From positions 1 to 5,074 of the forward strand of contig NZ_JODM01000076.1 of NCBI RefSeq assembly GCF_000717995.1: DNA of 5,074 nucleotides. The letters run 5' to 3'. A program made the position numbers and the translations under genes. Within the stretch, counting starts at the first letter, position 1. Every line of letters begins with the position of its first letter. Shown one piece after another: positions 1 through 5,074 of this stretch. Source of the DNA: Streptomyces violaceorubidus. GTDB taxonomy: Bacteria; Actinomycetota; Actinomycetes; Streptomycetales; Streptomycetaceae. Below the pieces are notes generated by a model. The model was not told the origin of the DNA and made no database searches. It worked only from the letters and a program-made list of their open reading frames with translations.

Positions 1-341
1 AGCACCACGGGGATGTTGCGCTCGGCGAGCAGCCGGTAGTGGTCGTGCGGGGCGTCCGCCTGCGCGAACAGACCCCCGGCGAAGACGACTCCCGAGACCT
101 GCTGCTGGAGCAGCAGTTCGACGTAGTCGGCCTCCGAGACGCCGCCCTTGGTCTGGGTGCACAGCACCGGAGTCAGCCCCTGCTGGGCGAGTGCGCCGCC
201 GATGACCTCGGCGAACGCGGGGAAGATCGGGTTCTGCAGCTCGGGCAGGACCAGGCCGACCAGGCGCGCGCGCTCGCCCCGCAGCTGGGTGGGCCGCTCG
301 TAGCCGAGGACGTCCAGGGCGCTCAGCACGGACTGCCGGGT
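1..341 (-). pseudogene. LacI-family transcriptional regulator, 5'-truncated (no DNA-binding domain), continues past the left edge
   Basis: Translating the minus strand from base 341 gives a clear LacI/GalR-family core. It opens with TRQSVLSALDVLGYERP, the hinge-helix region usually found around residues 40-57. The first strand of the periplasmic-binding-protein-like sensor domain follows (RLVGLVLPELQNPIFPAFAE), then LLLQQQVSGVVFAGG and LLAERNIPVVL up to the window edge. In the family about 40 residues carrying the helix-turn-helix precede this point. Here the sequence upstream is the 3' end of the glucanase gene in another frame, and no helix-turn-helix can be read there. No ATG in this frame precedes the core. 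The first possible start is GTG at 329-327, with no Shine-Dalgarno sequence before it. The glucanase stop lies only 13 bases upstream and no terminator separates the two, so read-through is likely. I infer a truncated, probably non-DNA-binding remnant. An HTH-less sugar-binding protein or an assembly join are the alternatives. The family assignment is secure; the pseudogene status is an inference. Confidence 0.78.
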
Positions 342-354
342 GTGTCCTGTATGA

Positions 355-3300
355 CTACGGATTGCGGATGATCTTGAAGGTGGACGTCGTGTTGCGGATG
401 TCCACGGCGTTGTCGCCGAGCTTCAGTCCGTTGAAGGTGACCTCACCGACCGCGGGTCCCTGCCCCGCCTCGGGCATCTCGTTGGCCCACAGGCCGAAAC
501 CGGACTTGGCGTCGAAGGCGTCACCGCTCTTGTGCGCGCCCGTGACGGAGACGTCGGTGAAGACCGTGTCCTTGACGGGGTACTGCGGCTGGCCTCCCGC
601 GTAGTTCGTCTGGAACATGATGCCGCTGTAGGTCGGATCGACGATGTCGACGTTGGCGACCCTGATCCCCTGGAACACCTTGGACGCCGAGAACACCCAG
701 ATGCCCGGGAAGGTCTGCCCGCCCCAGAAGTGCCCGCCGGCCCGGACGATCGAGACGTTCTCGAAGGTCGTCGGATCGGTGCCGAATCCGTTCATCGGGT
801 AGCCGAAGTCCAGTGAGCTGATGGTGATGCCCGAGTAGACCAGGGTGTCCGCGATGTGGATGTTGCGGAAGGTGTTGTTGTAGCCGCCGTAGACGGCCAG
901 ACCCGCGGCACGCCAGGTCAGCGTCGTCGTGAGGTTCTCGTACAGGTTGTTCTTCATGTCCGCGCCGCCCGCGTCGATCGCCGAGAAGAGCGCGAAGCTG
1001 TCGTCGCCGGTCGCCCGGGCGTCGTTGTTGGACACCAGGTTGTCGGTGGAGCCGTTGGTCATGTTGATGCCGTCGGCGAACATGTTGCGGATCCGGGAGT
1101 TCCTGATCGTCATCCGGTCGGTGTTGGCGCCCCAGTACAGGCACACCATGTGCTCGTTCCAGATGTTGTCGATCACGATGTCCGAGGTGTTGGAGAAGTC
1201 GAACACCTTGCCCGGTCCGTCGATGCGGCTCGTGTAGTTGCCGAAATAGGCGAAGTTCGCGAACGTCGAACCCTTCGCGCTCGCCTCGGCGCGGAACCCG
1301 ACGTCCGTGTTGTCCTGCGTGGTCGGCGCGTGGAACTTCGTGAACCAGGGACCGGCGCCGACCACCCTCACCGCCTTGCCGTACACCTGGAACTTGCTCG
1401 ACGTCTGGTAGTCGCCGGGCGGCAGGTACACGCCGACCAGGGTGCCGGAGGTGTCCATGCGGACCTTGTCGAGCGCGTTCTGCACGTCCTGGTGCGTGAA
1501 CCCGGCCGGTACCGCGTACGCCGCCGGGTCGGGGTTGGGCAGCGCGGAGACCTGCTCCAGGTTGACGAAGTCGATCGCGTAGTCGGAGGTGTTCGCCGCG
1601 TCCTTCTGCAAGCGGATCCTGCTGCCCGCCGGGACGGTCTCGCCCAGCACCAGGTGCGCCTCGTCGTAGATGTGCCGCGGGGCGCCCGCGCCGGGGGAGT
1701 TGCCCGGCGAGGCCTCGGCACCGTACAGCCAGGCGTACTTCGACGTCAGCGGCAGTGCCTTCTTCATGACGCCGTCCACGTACACGTTCAGCGTGGCGTC
1801 GATGCCGCCGCCGCCCGGCGCGTCCGGGATGGAGAAGCGGGTCACCAGGGTGTTGGTGGCCGCCTTCGTGGTGAACTCGACGTACGCGCCGGTCCTGTCC
1901 AGACGGACGGCCCGGCGGCCGGACGCCTCGCCCGCGATGTCACCGATGGTGCGGTTGGGGCCGACCACGGTGGCACCGCCGCCGACCGCACCGTCCTCCG
2001 CCTCGTACATGTCGTAGGGCATGTGCGCGCCGCGTCCGACGAACAGCGGCTGCGTGGAGGTGTTGTTCCCCCGTTTGACCGGCAGTTCGTTCGCGTCGTC
2101 GGCGACCGTGACCTTCAGGGAGTACGAGCCGTTGGCCGCCCTCCAGGAGCCGAGGTCCACGGCCGGGGCCGTCGAACCGGCGGCGATGACACCGGAGTGC
2201 GCGCCGGTGAGGGTCTTGACCGTGCTGCCGCCGGAGTCGACCAGCGCGAGCGTCACCGCGTGGCCGCCGCCCGCCGAGTCCCGGGTGCCCTGGTTCCTCA
2301 GCGCGACCTTGAAGGTCACGTCGTCACCGGCGGCCGGACTGGACGGCGAGGTGGTGACCGCGGCGACGAGGTCGGAGCTCTGCACCGGCTTGACGACCAG
2401 CGGATCGGGGCGCGTGTAGGTGTTGTTGGTCTCGTTCTGCTCGATGATGTCGTTCGCCTCGTCGGCCACCGCGCTCAGTTCGTACGAACCGGCCTCGCGG
2501 GCCCCGACGGACACGTCGACCGTGCTCTGCGCACCCGCCTCCAGGGCGGGGACGTCGGCGGTGGCGACCTTGGTGCCGCCCAGCCGGACGGCGACCCGGC
2601 CGGCCGGAGCCTGCGCGGCGCCGCTGTTGCGGACGGTGGCGGACACCGTGATCTGGTCCGACTCGACGGGGGAGTCGGGCGACGCGGTCAGCTTCGTCAC
2701 CTCCAGGTCCGGGTTGGGCGCCGGGGTGCCGACGACCTGGAACTCGGCCACCTGCCCGGCCGTCGCCCCGGTGTTGGAGGTGAACCTCAGCTGGACGTCC
2801 GCGGTCCGCTCGCCGACGGGTATCGTCACGCTGTTGCCGCCGCTCGCCGGGTCGAAGACGTAGTCCTTCGCGGCCACCAGCGAGGTGAAGCCGGACGCGT
2901 CCTGGGCGCGGCCGAGCACCTGGATGTTCTGGGTGCGCCTGGACCAGCCGGCGTCGGGGTTGAGCTTGAGGACGACGTGGTCGACGTCCGCGTTCGCGCC
3001 CAGCTTCAGGGTCAGGGTGTTCGGGTAGCTGCCCGCCGCCCCCTCCCAGTAGGTGGCGGTGCTGTTGTCGTTGGCGTTCTCGGCGACGTAGGTGTGGATG
3101 ACGGACGAGGCGCTGATCGGCTTGCCGACGGCCAGGTTCGAACCGCCGCCGCTGCCGGTGCGGGTCACGGAGTTGCTGGCGCCCGACTGGTTGCCGGCCG
3201 CGTCCCTCGCCCGTACGAAGTAGGTCACGTTCGCCGAAGCGGGCTGGGTGTCGGTGTAGGCGGTGACGTCACCGGCGACGCTCTTGCGGAGCCGGTTGTC

Positions 3301-4641
3301 GGCATAGACGTCGTAACCGGTGACGCCCTTGTCGTCGGTGGAGGCGCTCCACGTCAGCTTGATCTGCCCGGCGGCCGGTTCGGTGAGGGCGAGGTTCGAG
3401 GGCGCGGTGGGTGCCTGGGTGTCGCCGGTGTCGGCGCGGCGGGTGACCGAGTTGCTGTTGCCCGACTGGTTGCCGGCCGCGTCCTTGGCGCGCACGTAGT
3501 AGGTGACCGTCGTGCCGGCCGGCCTGGTGTCGGTGTAGGTGGTGACGTCCCCGGCGACCGAGGTCAGCAGCTCGCCGTTGGCGTAGATGTCGTACCCCGT
3601 GACGGCCGTGTCGTCCGAGGACTCCTTCCAGGTCAGCCTGATCTGCCCGGTGGCCGGTTCGGTGAACGCGAGGTTCGCCGGGGCCGTGGGTGCCTGGGTG
3701 TCACCCGACTCGGGACCGTAGACCTCCAGCTCGGAGACCTGGGCGGCGGGCTGACCGGTGTTGGCCGTCACCAGCACCCGCACGTGGCGTGTGGTGACCG
3801 CGTCGAAGGCGATCGTGGCCGACTGACCGCCCGCCGCGTCGAAGGGGTACGCCTTGGCTGCGGTCAGGTCGGTGAAGTCCGCGCCGTCGTCACTGGCCTG
3901 GATCTTCAGGGTCTGGCTGCGGGTCGGCCAGCCGTCCGGCAGCCGCAGGACGACGCGGTCGACCCGGCGCGCGGACCCGAGGTCGGCCTGGAGCCACTGC
4001 GGCAGGGCGTTGTTGGCGCTCTCCCAGTAGGTGGCCCGGTTGCCGTCGTTGCCGTTGCCGGCGGTGTACGCGCCCGTGGAACTGCTCGCCGTCAGCCGCC
4101 GGCCGGCGGCCAGGTTCACGGACGACTCCCCGGCCGCGTGCACCTCCAGTTCGGAGAGCTGAGCCGCCTGCCACCCGGTGTTCGCCGTGATGTCCACCCG
4201 CACGAACCGGGTCCGGGTGGCGGGGAAGGACACGGTGACCGTGTTGCCCGACCCGGGATCGAAGGCGTAGGTGGCGGACGTCCTGAGCGTGCTGAAGCTC
4301 GTGCCGTCGGCGCTGCCCTGGACGGAGAGCGTCTGGTCGCGGCTCTCCCAGCCGGCGGGCAGCCGCAGGACGACCTCGTCGATCCGCTCCGTGGCACCGA
4401 GGTCGGTCTGGACCCACTGGGGCAGGCTGCCGCCGCCGCTCTGCCAGTACGTGCCCTGGTTGCCGTCGGTGATGTTGGCGGCGCCGTACTCGCCGTGCGA
4501 GCTGCTCGCCGCCGTGGCGTCCCCCACGGCGATGTTGGGTCCACCGGCTGCCATGGCCGACAGCAGCGGTCCTCCCCACGCCAGGAGACTGGTCGCGACC
4601 ACGGTGCACAGGGCACGTGATCTCCAGTTCCGGTTTCTCAT
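355..4641 (-). CDS. Secreted multi-modular alpha-1,3-glucanase (GH87 mutanase/mycodextranase type)
   Basis: Predicted extracellular endo-hydrolase of alpha-1,3-glucan, 1428 residues, TAG stop at 355-357. Residues 1-31 form a Sec signal peptide. Domains then run: discoidin/F5-8C at 36-168 and 176-308; fibronectin III at about 314-402 and 407-495; a Gly/Ser linker; a diverged discoidin-like domain at 502-638; CARDB-type Ig-like domains at about 644-750 and 756-870; a CBM35/CBM6-like domain at about 876-1032 (YEAEDG start, DYAIDFVNLE end); and a right-handed beta-helix at about 1036-1428. The helix contains LPPGDY, RNMFADGIN and ATGDDSFALF. Asp1190, Asp1213 and Asp1214 match the spacing of the three catalytic aspartates known in bacterial GH87 enzymes. 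Discoidin and CBM6/35 modules are also known from bacterial GH87 enzymes, where they aid binding to insoluble glucan. The mature protein has one cysteine (C1167), so no internal disulfide is expected. I chose ATG 4641 because it gives a compact signal peptide with four arginines in its n-region. ATG 4653 would add MWGQ, and ATG 4824 would put 61 unlikely residues in front. The catalytic family is inferred from motifs; other beta-helix hydrolases such as GH55 or pectate-lyase types are less likely. Confidence 0.9.
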   Translation of the reverse strand: MRNRNWRSRALCTVVATSLLAWGGPLLSAMAAGGPNIAVGDATAASSSHGEYGAANITDGNQGTYWQSGGGSLPQWVQTDLGATERIDEVVLRLPAGWESRDQTLSVQGSADGTSFSTLRTSATYAFDPGSGNTVTVSFPATRTRFVRVDITANTGWQAAQLSELEVHAAGESSVNLAAGRRLTASSSTGAYTAGNGNDGNRATYWESANNALPQWLQADLGSARRVDRVVLRLPDGWPTRSQTLKIQASDDGADFTDLTAAKAYPFDAAGGQSATIAFDAVTTRHVRVLVTANTGQPAAQVSELEVYGPESGDTQAPTAPANLAFTEPATGQIRLTWKESSDDTAVTGYDIYANGELLTSVAGDVTTYTDTRPAGTTVTYYVRAKDAAGNQSGNSNSVTRRADTGDTQAPTAPSNLALTEPAAGQIKLTWSASTDDKGVTGYDVYADNRLRKSVAGDVTAYTDTQPASANVTYFVRARDAAGNQSGASNSVTRTGSGGGSNLAVGKPISASSVIHTYVAENANDNSTATYWEGAAGSYPNTLTLKLGANADVDHVVLKLNPDAGWSRRTQNIQVLGRAQDASGFTSLVAAKDYVFDPASGGNSVTIPVGERTADVQLRFTSNTGATAGQVAEFQVVGTPAPNPDLEVTKLTASPDSPVESDQITVSATVRNSGAAQAPAGRVAVRLGGTKVATADVPALEAGAQSTVDVSVGAREAGSYELSAVADEANDIIEQNETNNTYTRPDPLVVKPVQSSDLVAAVTTSPSSPAAGDDVTFKVALRNQGTRDSAGGGHAVTLALVDSGGSTVKTLTGAHSGVIAAGSTAPAVDLGSWRAANGSYSLKVTVADDANELPVKRGNNTSTQPLFVGRGAHMPYDMYEAEDGAVGGGATVVGPNRTIGDIAGEASGRRAVRLDRTGAYVEFTTKAATNTLVTRFSIPDAPGGGGIDATLNVYVDGVMKKALPLTSKYAWLYGAEASPGNSPGAGAPRHIYDEAHLVLGETVPAGSRIRLQKDAANTSDYAIDFVNLEQVSALPNPDPAAYAVPAGFTHQDVQNALDKVRMDTSGTLVGVYLPPGDYQTSSKFQVYGKAVRVVGAGPWFTKFHAPTTQDNTDVGFRAEASAKGSTFANFAYFGNYTSRIDGPGKVFDFSNTSDIVIDNIWNEHMVCLYWGANTDRMTIRNSRIRNMFADGINMTNGSTDNLVSNNDARATGDDSFALFSAIDAGGADMKNNLYENLTTTLTWRAAGLAVYGGYNNTFRNIHIADTLVYSGITISSLDFGYPMNGFGTDPTTFENVSIVRAGGHFWGGQTFPGIWVFSASKVFQGIRVANVDIVDPTYSGIMFQTNYAGGQPQYPVKDTVFTDVSVTGAHKSGDAFDAKSGFGLWANEMPEAGQGPAVGEVTFNGLKLGDNAVDIRNTTSTFKIIRNP
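358..1536 (-). other. Right-handed parallel beta-helix catalytic domain (GH87-like)
   Basis: Residues about 1036-1428 open with a cap segment (DVQNALDKVRMDTSGTLVG) leading to LPPGDY, a usual entry into a beta-helix. They continue with repeated short strands rich in Asn, Asp and Val/Ile, such as IVIDNIW, MTIRNSRIRNM, NTFRNIHIADT and TTFENVSIVRAG. The periodic x-N-V/I pattern, at roughly 20-30 residues per turn, is typical of stacked helix coils. The domain reaches its last strands (VDIRNTTSTFKIIRNP) right at the stop codon, so the 3' end looks complete rather than truncated by the neighbouring rearrangement. Confidence 0.82.
1000..1074 (-). other. Putative GH87 catalytic aspartates (D1190, D1213, D1214)
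   Basis: The codon for Asp1190 is at 1072-1074, in the motif RNMFADGIN. The codons for Asp1213 and Asp1214 are at 1003-1005 and 1000-1002, in TGDDSFALF. The offsets of 23 and 24 residues equal those I recall for the three catalytic aspartates of the Paenibacillus GH87 enzyme Agl-FH1. All three are intact, so the enzyme should be active. Family membership and this alignment come from memory of the family, not from a search. Confidence 0.75.
1546..2016 (-). other. CBM35/CBM6-like carbohydrate-binding domain
   Basis: Residues about 876-1032 begin with MYEAEDG and contain EASGRRAVRLDRTGAYVEFT, the SIPDAPGGGG turn, LNVYVDG and a closing SDYAIDFVNLEQV strand. This is the jelly-roll pattern of the CBM6/35/36 superfamily: an early Glu for calcium binding and a terminal Asp-x-Val/Leu strand. 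It sits directly before the catalytic domain and is joined to it by a short LPNPDPAAY linker, so it probably positions the active site on the glucan. The exact CBM family and ligand are not certain. Confidence 0.68.
2032..2712 (-). other. Two CARDB-type Ig-like domains
   Basis: Residues about 644-750 and 756-870 each begin with a DL-V segment followed by SP-SP and a V/F-x-V-x-x-x-L/V-R-N-x-G motif (ISVSATVRNSG-like and VTFKVALRNQG). Each ends with a V-D-D/E-A-N-E/D-I/L segment and an N-N-T tail (EQNETNNTY and KRGNNTSTQ). This is the pattern of CARDB (cell adhesion related domain in bacteria) modules. They probably act as rigid spacers between the N-terminal binding modules and the CBM plus catalytic unit; direct ligand binding is not shown. 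Confidence 0.75.
2728..3138 (-). other. Third, diverged discoidin-like domain
   Basis: Residues about 502-638 repeat the landmarks of the two N-terminal discoidin domains: NLAVGKPISASS at the start, ATYWEG, a L-x-L-G-A-N-A-D-V-D-H-V-V-L-K-L strand, RRTQNIQVLG, YVFDPASGG and a closing NTGATAGQVAEFQV strand. It is clearly more distant from copies 1 and 2 than they are from each other. It keeps the conserved W and the tyrosine before it (YWE), usual in discoidin/NPCBM-type carbohydrate-binding folds. Confidence 0.75.
3157..3702 (-). repeat. Tandem fibronectin type III domain repeat (93 codons, 279 bp)
   Basis: Two fibronectin III modules lie head to tail (residues about 314-402 and 407-495). 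Equivalent landmarks are exactly 93 residues apart: DTQAPTAP at 314 and 407, and DAAGNQSG at 387 and 480. The identity is strong at the DNA level too: a 23-base stretch starting at 3182 and again at 3461 is the same, and so are much of the APTAP and TGYD regions. This points to a recent in-gene duplication or ongoing gene conversion. Such modules are common linkers in secreted bacterial glycan hydrolases. Confidence 0.9.
3718..4536 (-). repeat. Tandem discoidin (F5/8 type C) domain repeat (140-codon period)
   Basis: Residues 36-168 and 176-308 are homologous copies offset by exactly 140 residues: NIAVG/NLAAG at 36 and 176, TYWQS/TYWES at 64 and 204, and ANTGWQAAQLSELEV/ANTGQPAAQVSELEV at 153 and 293. 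Both keep the LPQW-x-Q-x-DLG core and the VVLRLP-x-GW strand. Discoidin domains in GH87 enzymes are reported to raise binding to insoluble alpha-1,3-glucan, so this pair is probably the main anchoring unit of the mature protein's N-terminus. Confidence 0.9.
4549..4641 (-). other. Sec signal peptide of the glucanase
   Basis: Residues 1-31 have an n-region with arginines at 2, 4, 7 and 9, a hydrophobic core at about 10-28 (ALCTVVATSLLAWGGPLLSA) and an AMA-AG cleavage site, predicted after Ala31. There is no twin-arginine motif, so Sec export is expected. The cysteine at residue 12 is not in a lipobox context. The mature enzyme is therefore probably released outside the cell, and no C-terminal anchor or LPXTG motif is present. 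Confidence 0.85.
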
Positions 4642-4644
4642 CTG

Positions 4645-4650
4645 TCCCCA
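4645..4650 (-). promoter_or_regulatory. Weak ribosome-binding site before the glucanase start
   Basis: On the minus strand TGGGGA lies 3 bases upstream of the chosen ATG at 4641-4639. The spacing is shorter than the usual 5-9 bases and the match to AGGAGG is partial. The other in-frame ATG, at 4653-4651, has only a GAG-like trace before it. The signal-peptide shape, more than this site, decides the start. Confidence 0.35.
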
Positions 4651-4685
4651 CATCAGGTAGACACTCAGAGTTCGCTGACATTTGC

Positions 4686-4699
4686 GTTGAGCGCTCGCA
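4686..4699 (-). promoter_or_regulatory. LacI-type operator-like site upstream of the glucanase
   Basis: The minus-strand sequence TGCGAGCGCTCAAC contains the perfect 8-base palindrome GAGCGCTC (4689-4696). It matches 10 of 14 positions of the CebR operator TGGGAGCGCTCCCA, a LacI-family site in Streptomyces. Its left half (TGCGAGC) fits better than its right. It lies 45-58 bases upstream of the ATG at 4641 and just downstream of a possible -10 element, a good place for repression. The regulator could be the LacI-family gene that ends at 4910. The match is by eye, and a GC-rich 8-mer can occur by chance. Confidence 0.45.
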
Positions 4700-4712
4700 G
4701 AGTTGCAGAGAA

Positions 4713-4718
4713 ATATTG
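4713..4718 (-). promoter_or_regulatory. Possible -10 element of the glucanase promoter
   Basis: CAATAT on the minus strand lies in the AT-richest patch of the intergenic region (about 4711-4720). It would place the transcription start near 4705 and give a leader of about 60 bases. I see no convincing -35 hexamer 16-18 bases upstream, so this is a weak call based mainly on base composition and position. Confidence 0.25.
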
Positions 4719-4860
4719 AGTCGTCTACAGGGTGAGCAGCGGTAAGTCGGCACGCGCCGATGCCCGGTGAGGCCGATGAGAAGCGGGCCGTCGCCAGGGC
4801 ATGCCTCGGATCTGGGACTTTCACGGGCTACGTCGAGCAGCCGCAAGCCACTGTCATTTC

Positions 4861-4877
4861 CCGCAAGGAATTTGCGG
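4861..4877 (-). terminator. Inverted repeat CCGCAA-N5-TTGCGG, possible terminator or operator
   Basis: A perfect 6-bp inverted repeat with a 5-base loop starts 33 bases after the stop codon of the upstream LacI-family gene. On the minus strand no run of T follows it, so a classical intrinsic terminator is not supported, although actinomycete terminators often lack the T-run. The left arm plus one base (CCGCAAG, 4861-4867) also occurs 20 bases away at 4841-4847. A LacI-type regulatory site is the alternative, because such sites are also short inverted repeats with CG-rich arms. Confidence 0.4.
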
Positions 4878-4909
4878 TCGCGGAGCGGGGTGAACGGGGT
4901 GGAGTGCCG

Positions 4910-5074
4910 CTAGCCGGCGGCCGGCTGTCCGGTGGAGCCGCGGACGACGAGTTCCGGTTCGAAGAGCAGCTCGCCGTGGGGGACTTCGGTGCCCTGGATC
5001 TGGGCGCAGAGGAGGTCGACGGCGGCGCGGCCCATGGCCTCGATGGGTTGGCGGATGGTGGTGAGGGGTGGTTC
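4910..5074 (-). CDS. LacI-family transcriptional regulator, C-terminal end (5' part outside the window)
   Basis: The frame is open from the right edge and ends with TAG at 4910-4912, giving the last 54 residues. They contain PPLTTIRQPIEAMGRAAVDL and LLFEPELVVRGSTG, the standard closing strands of the LacI/GalR sensor domain. L-T-T-I/V-R-Q-P is the usual segment after the last beta-strand of subdomain 2, and L-x-P-x-L-V-V-R-x-S-T is the usual C-terminus. Such regulators bind a sugar and release an operator. The gene reads toward the glucanase gene, 268 bases upstream of it, and is a good candidate for its regulator. It does not overlap in family position with the left-hand fragment, so relatedness of the two cannot be judged here. 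Confidence 0.9.
   Translation of the reverse strand, partial: EPPLTTIRQPIEAMGRAAVDLLCAQIQGTEVPHGELLFEPELVVRGSTGQPAAG
4912..4926 (-). terminator. Perfect 15-base palindrome over the stop codon of the upstream regulator
   Basis: AGCCGGC-G-GCCGGCT forms a GC-only hairpin (6-bp stem with a 3-base loop) that begins inside the TAG at 4910-4912 and covers the last four codons (QPAAG tail). It may contribute to transcription termination together with the hairpin at 4861-4877. It may equally be a by-product of a Pro-Ala-Ala-Gly coding stretch in GC-rich DNA. Confidence 0.3.

Noticed and set aside
341..357. An intrinsic terminator between the glucanase and the LacI fragment
   Set aside because: No inverted repeat or T-run is present in the 13 bases between the stop codon and the LacI-like frame.
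39..371. A 110-codon plus-strand open frame over the left end
   Set aside because: It is antisense to the LacI-like frame, which carries strong family motifs; the plus-strand translation has none.
856..4620. A 1254-codon open frame on the plus strand, opposite the glucanase gene
   Set aside because: It is the usual stop-free shadow of a GC-rich gene. Its translation is dominated by Arg, Gly and Val with no recognisable domain, and the minus-strand gene has a coherent series of known modules.
355..4824. Extension of the glucanase to the upstream ATG at 4824
   Set aside because: It would add 61 residues before a perfect signal peptide and would run across the promoter and operator-like region.
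3890..4846. A minus-strand frame of 318 codons beginning at TTG 4846
   Set aside because: Beyond the short LacI-like strings noted as a finding, it overlaps the glucanase in a different frame and becomes Arg/Gly/Pro-rich low-complexity sequence.
4760..5074. A plus-strand open frame starting at ATG 4760 and running off the right edge
   Set aside because: It is antisense to the clear LacI C-terminus and has no Shine-Dalgarno and no recognisable protein features, so it is a shadow frame.

Overview
The window is very GC-rich, with GC-loaded third codon positions and long stop-free antisense frames. The protein types (a multi-module secreted glycan hydrolase flanked by LacI-family regulators) fit an actinomycete, most likely Streptomyces. 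All real coding sequence lies on the minus strand, so the biological reading order runs from high to low coordinates.

Right end (4910-5074): the last 54 residues of a LacI-family regulator whose start lies outside the window. A 268-base intergenic region follows (4642-4909). It holds two hairpins downstream of that regulator, an AT-richer patch that may contain the promoter of the next gene, and a GAGCGCTC palindrome resembling the operator of LacI-type sugar regulators such as CebR.

Centre (355-4641): one complete 1428-residue gene for an exported, modular hydrolase. The order is Sec signal peptide, two discoidin (F5/8 type C) domains, two fibronectin type III domains, a third diverged discoidin-like domain, two CARDB-type Ig-like domains, a CBM35/CBM6-like carbohydrate-binding domain, and a C-terminal right-handed beta-helix. 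I assign the beta-helix to GH87, the alpha-1,3-glucanases (mutanases, mycodextranases). Asp1190 and the pair Asp1213/Asp1214 have the 23/24-residue spacing of the known GH87 catalytic aspartates. The likely role is attack on insoluble alpha-1,3-glucan, for example in fungal cell walls, with the N-terminal modules holding the enzyme on the polymer.

Left end (1-341): starting 13 bases after the glucanase stop, a second LacI-family reading frame appears already at the hinge-helix region. Its DNA-binding domain is absent, and the frame runs off the window. It looks like a 5'-truncated regulator left by a rearrangement. A weak trace resembling a LacI DNA-binding domain upstream of the glucanase (about 4751-4834) raises the speculative possibility that the glucanase gene split a regulator gene.

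I see no RNA gene, insertion sequence, CRISPR array or phage element. The enzyme is a recognisable family member. The most unusual points are the HTH-less regulator junction and the operator-like site.
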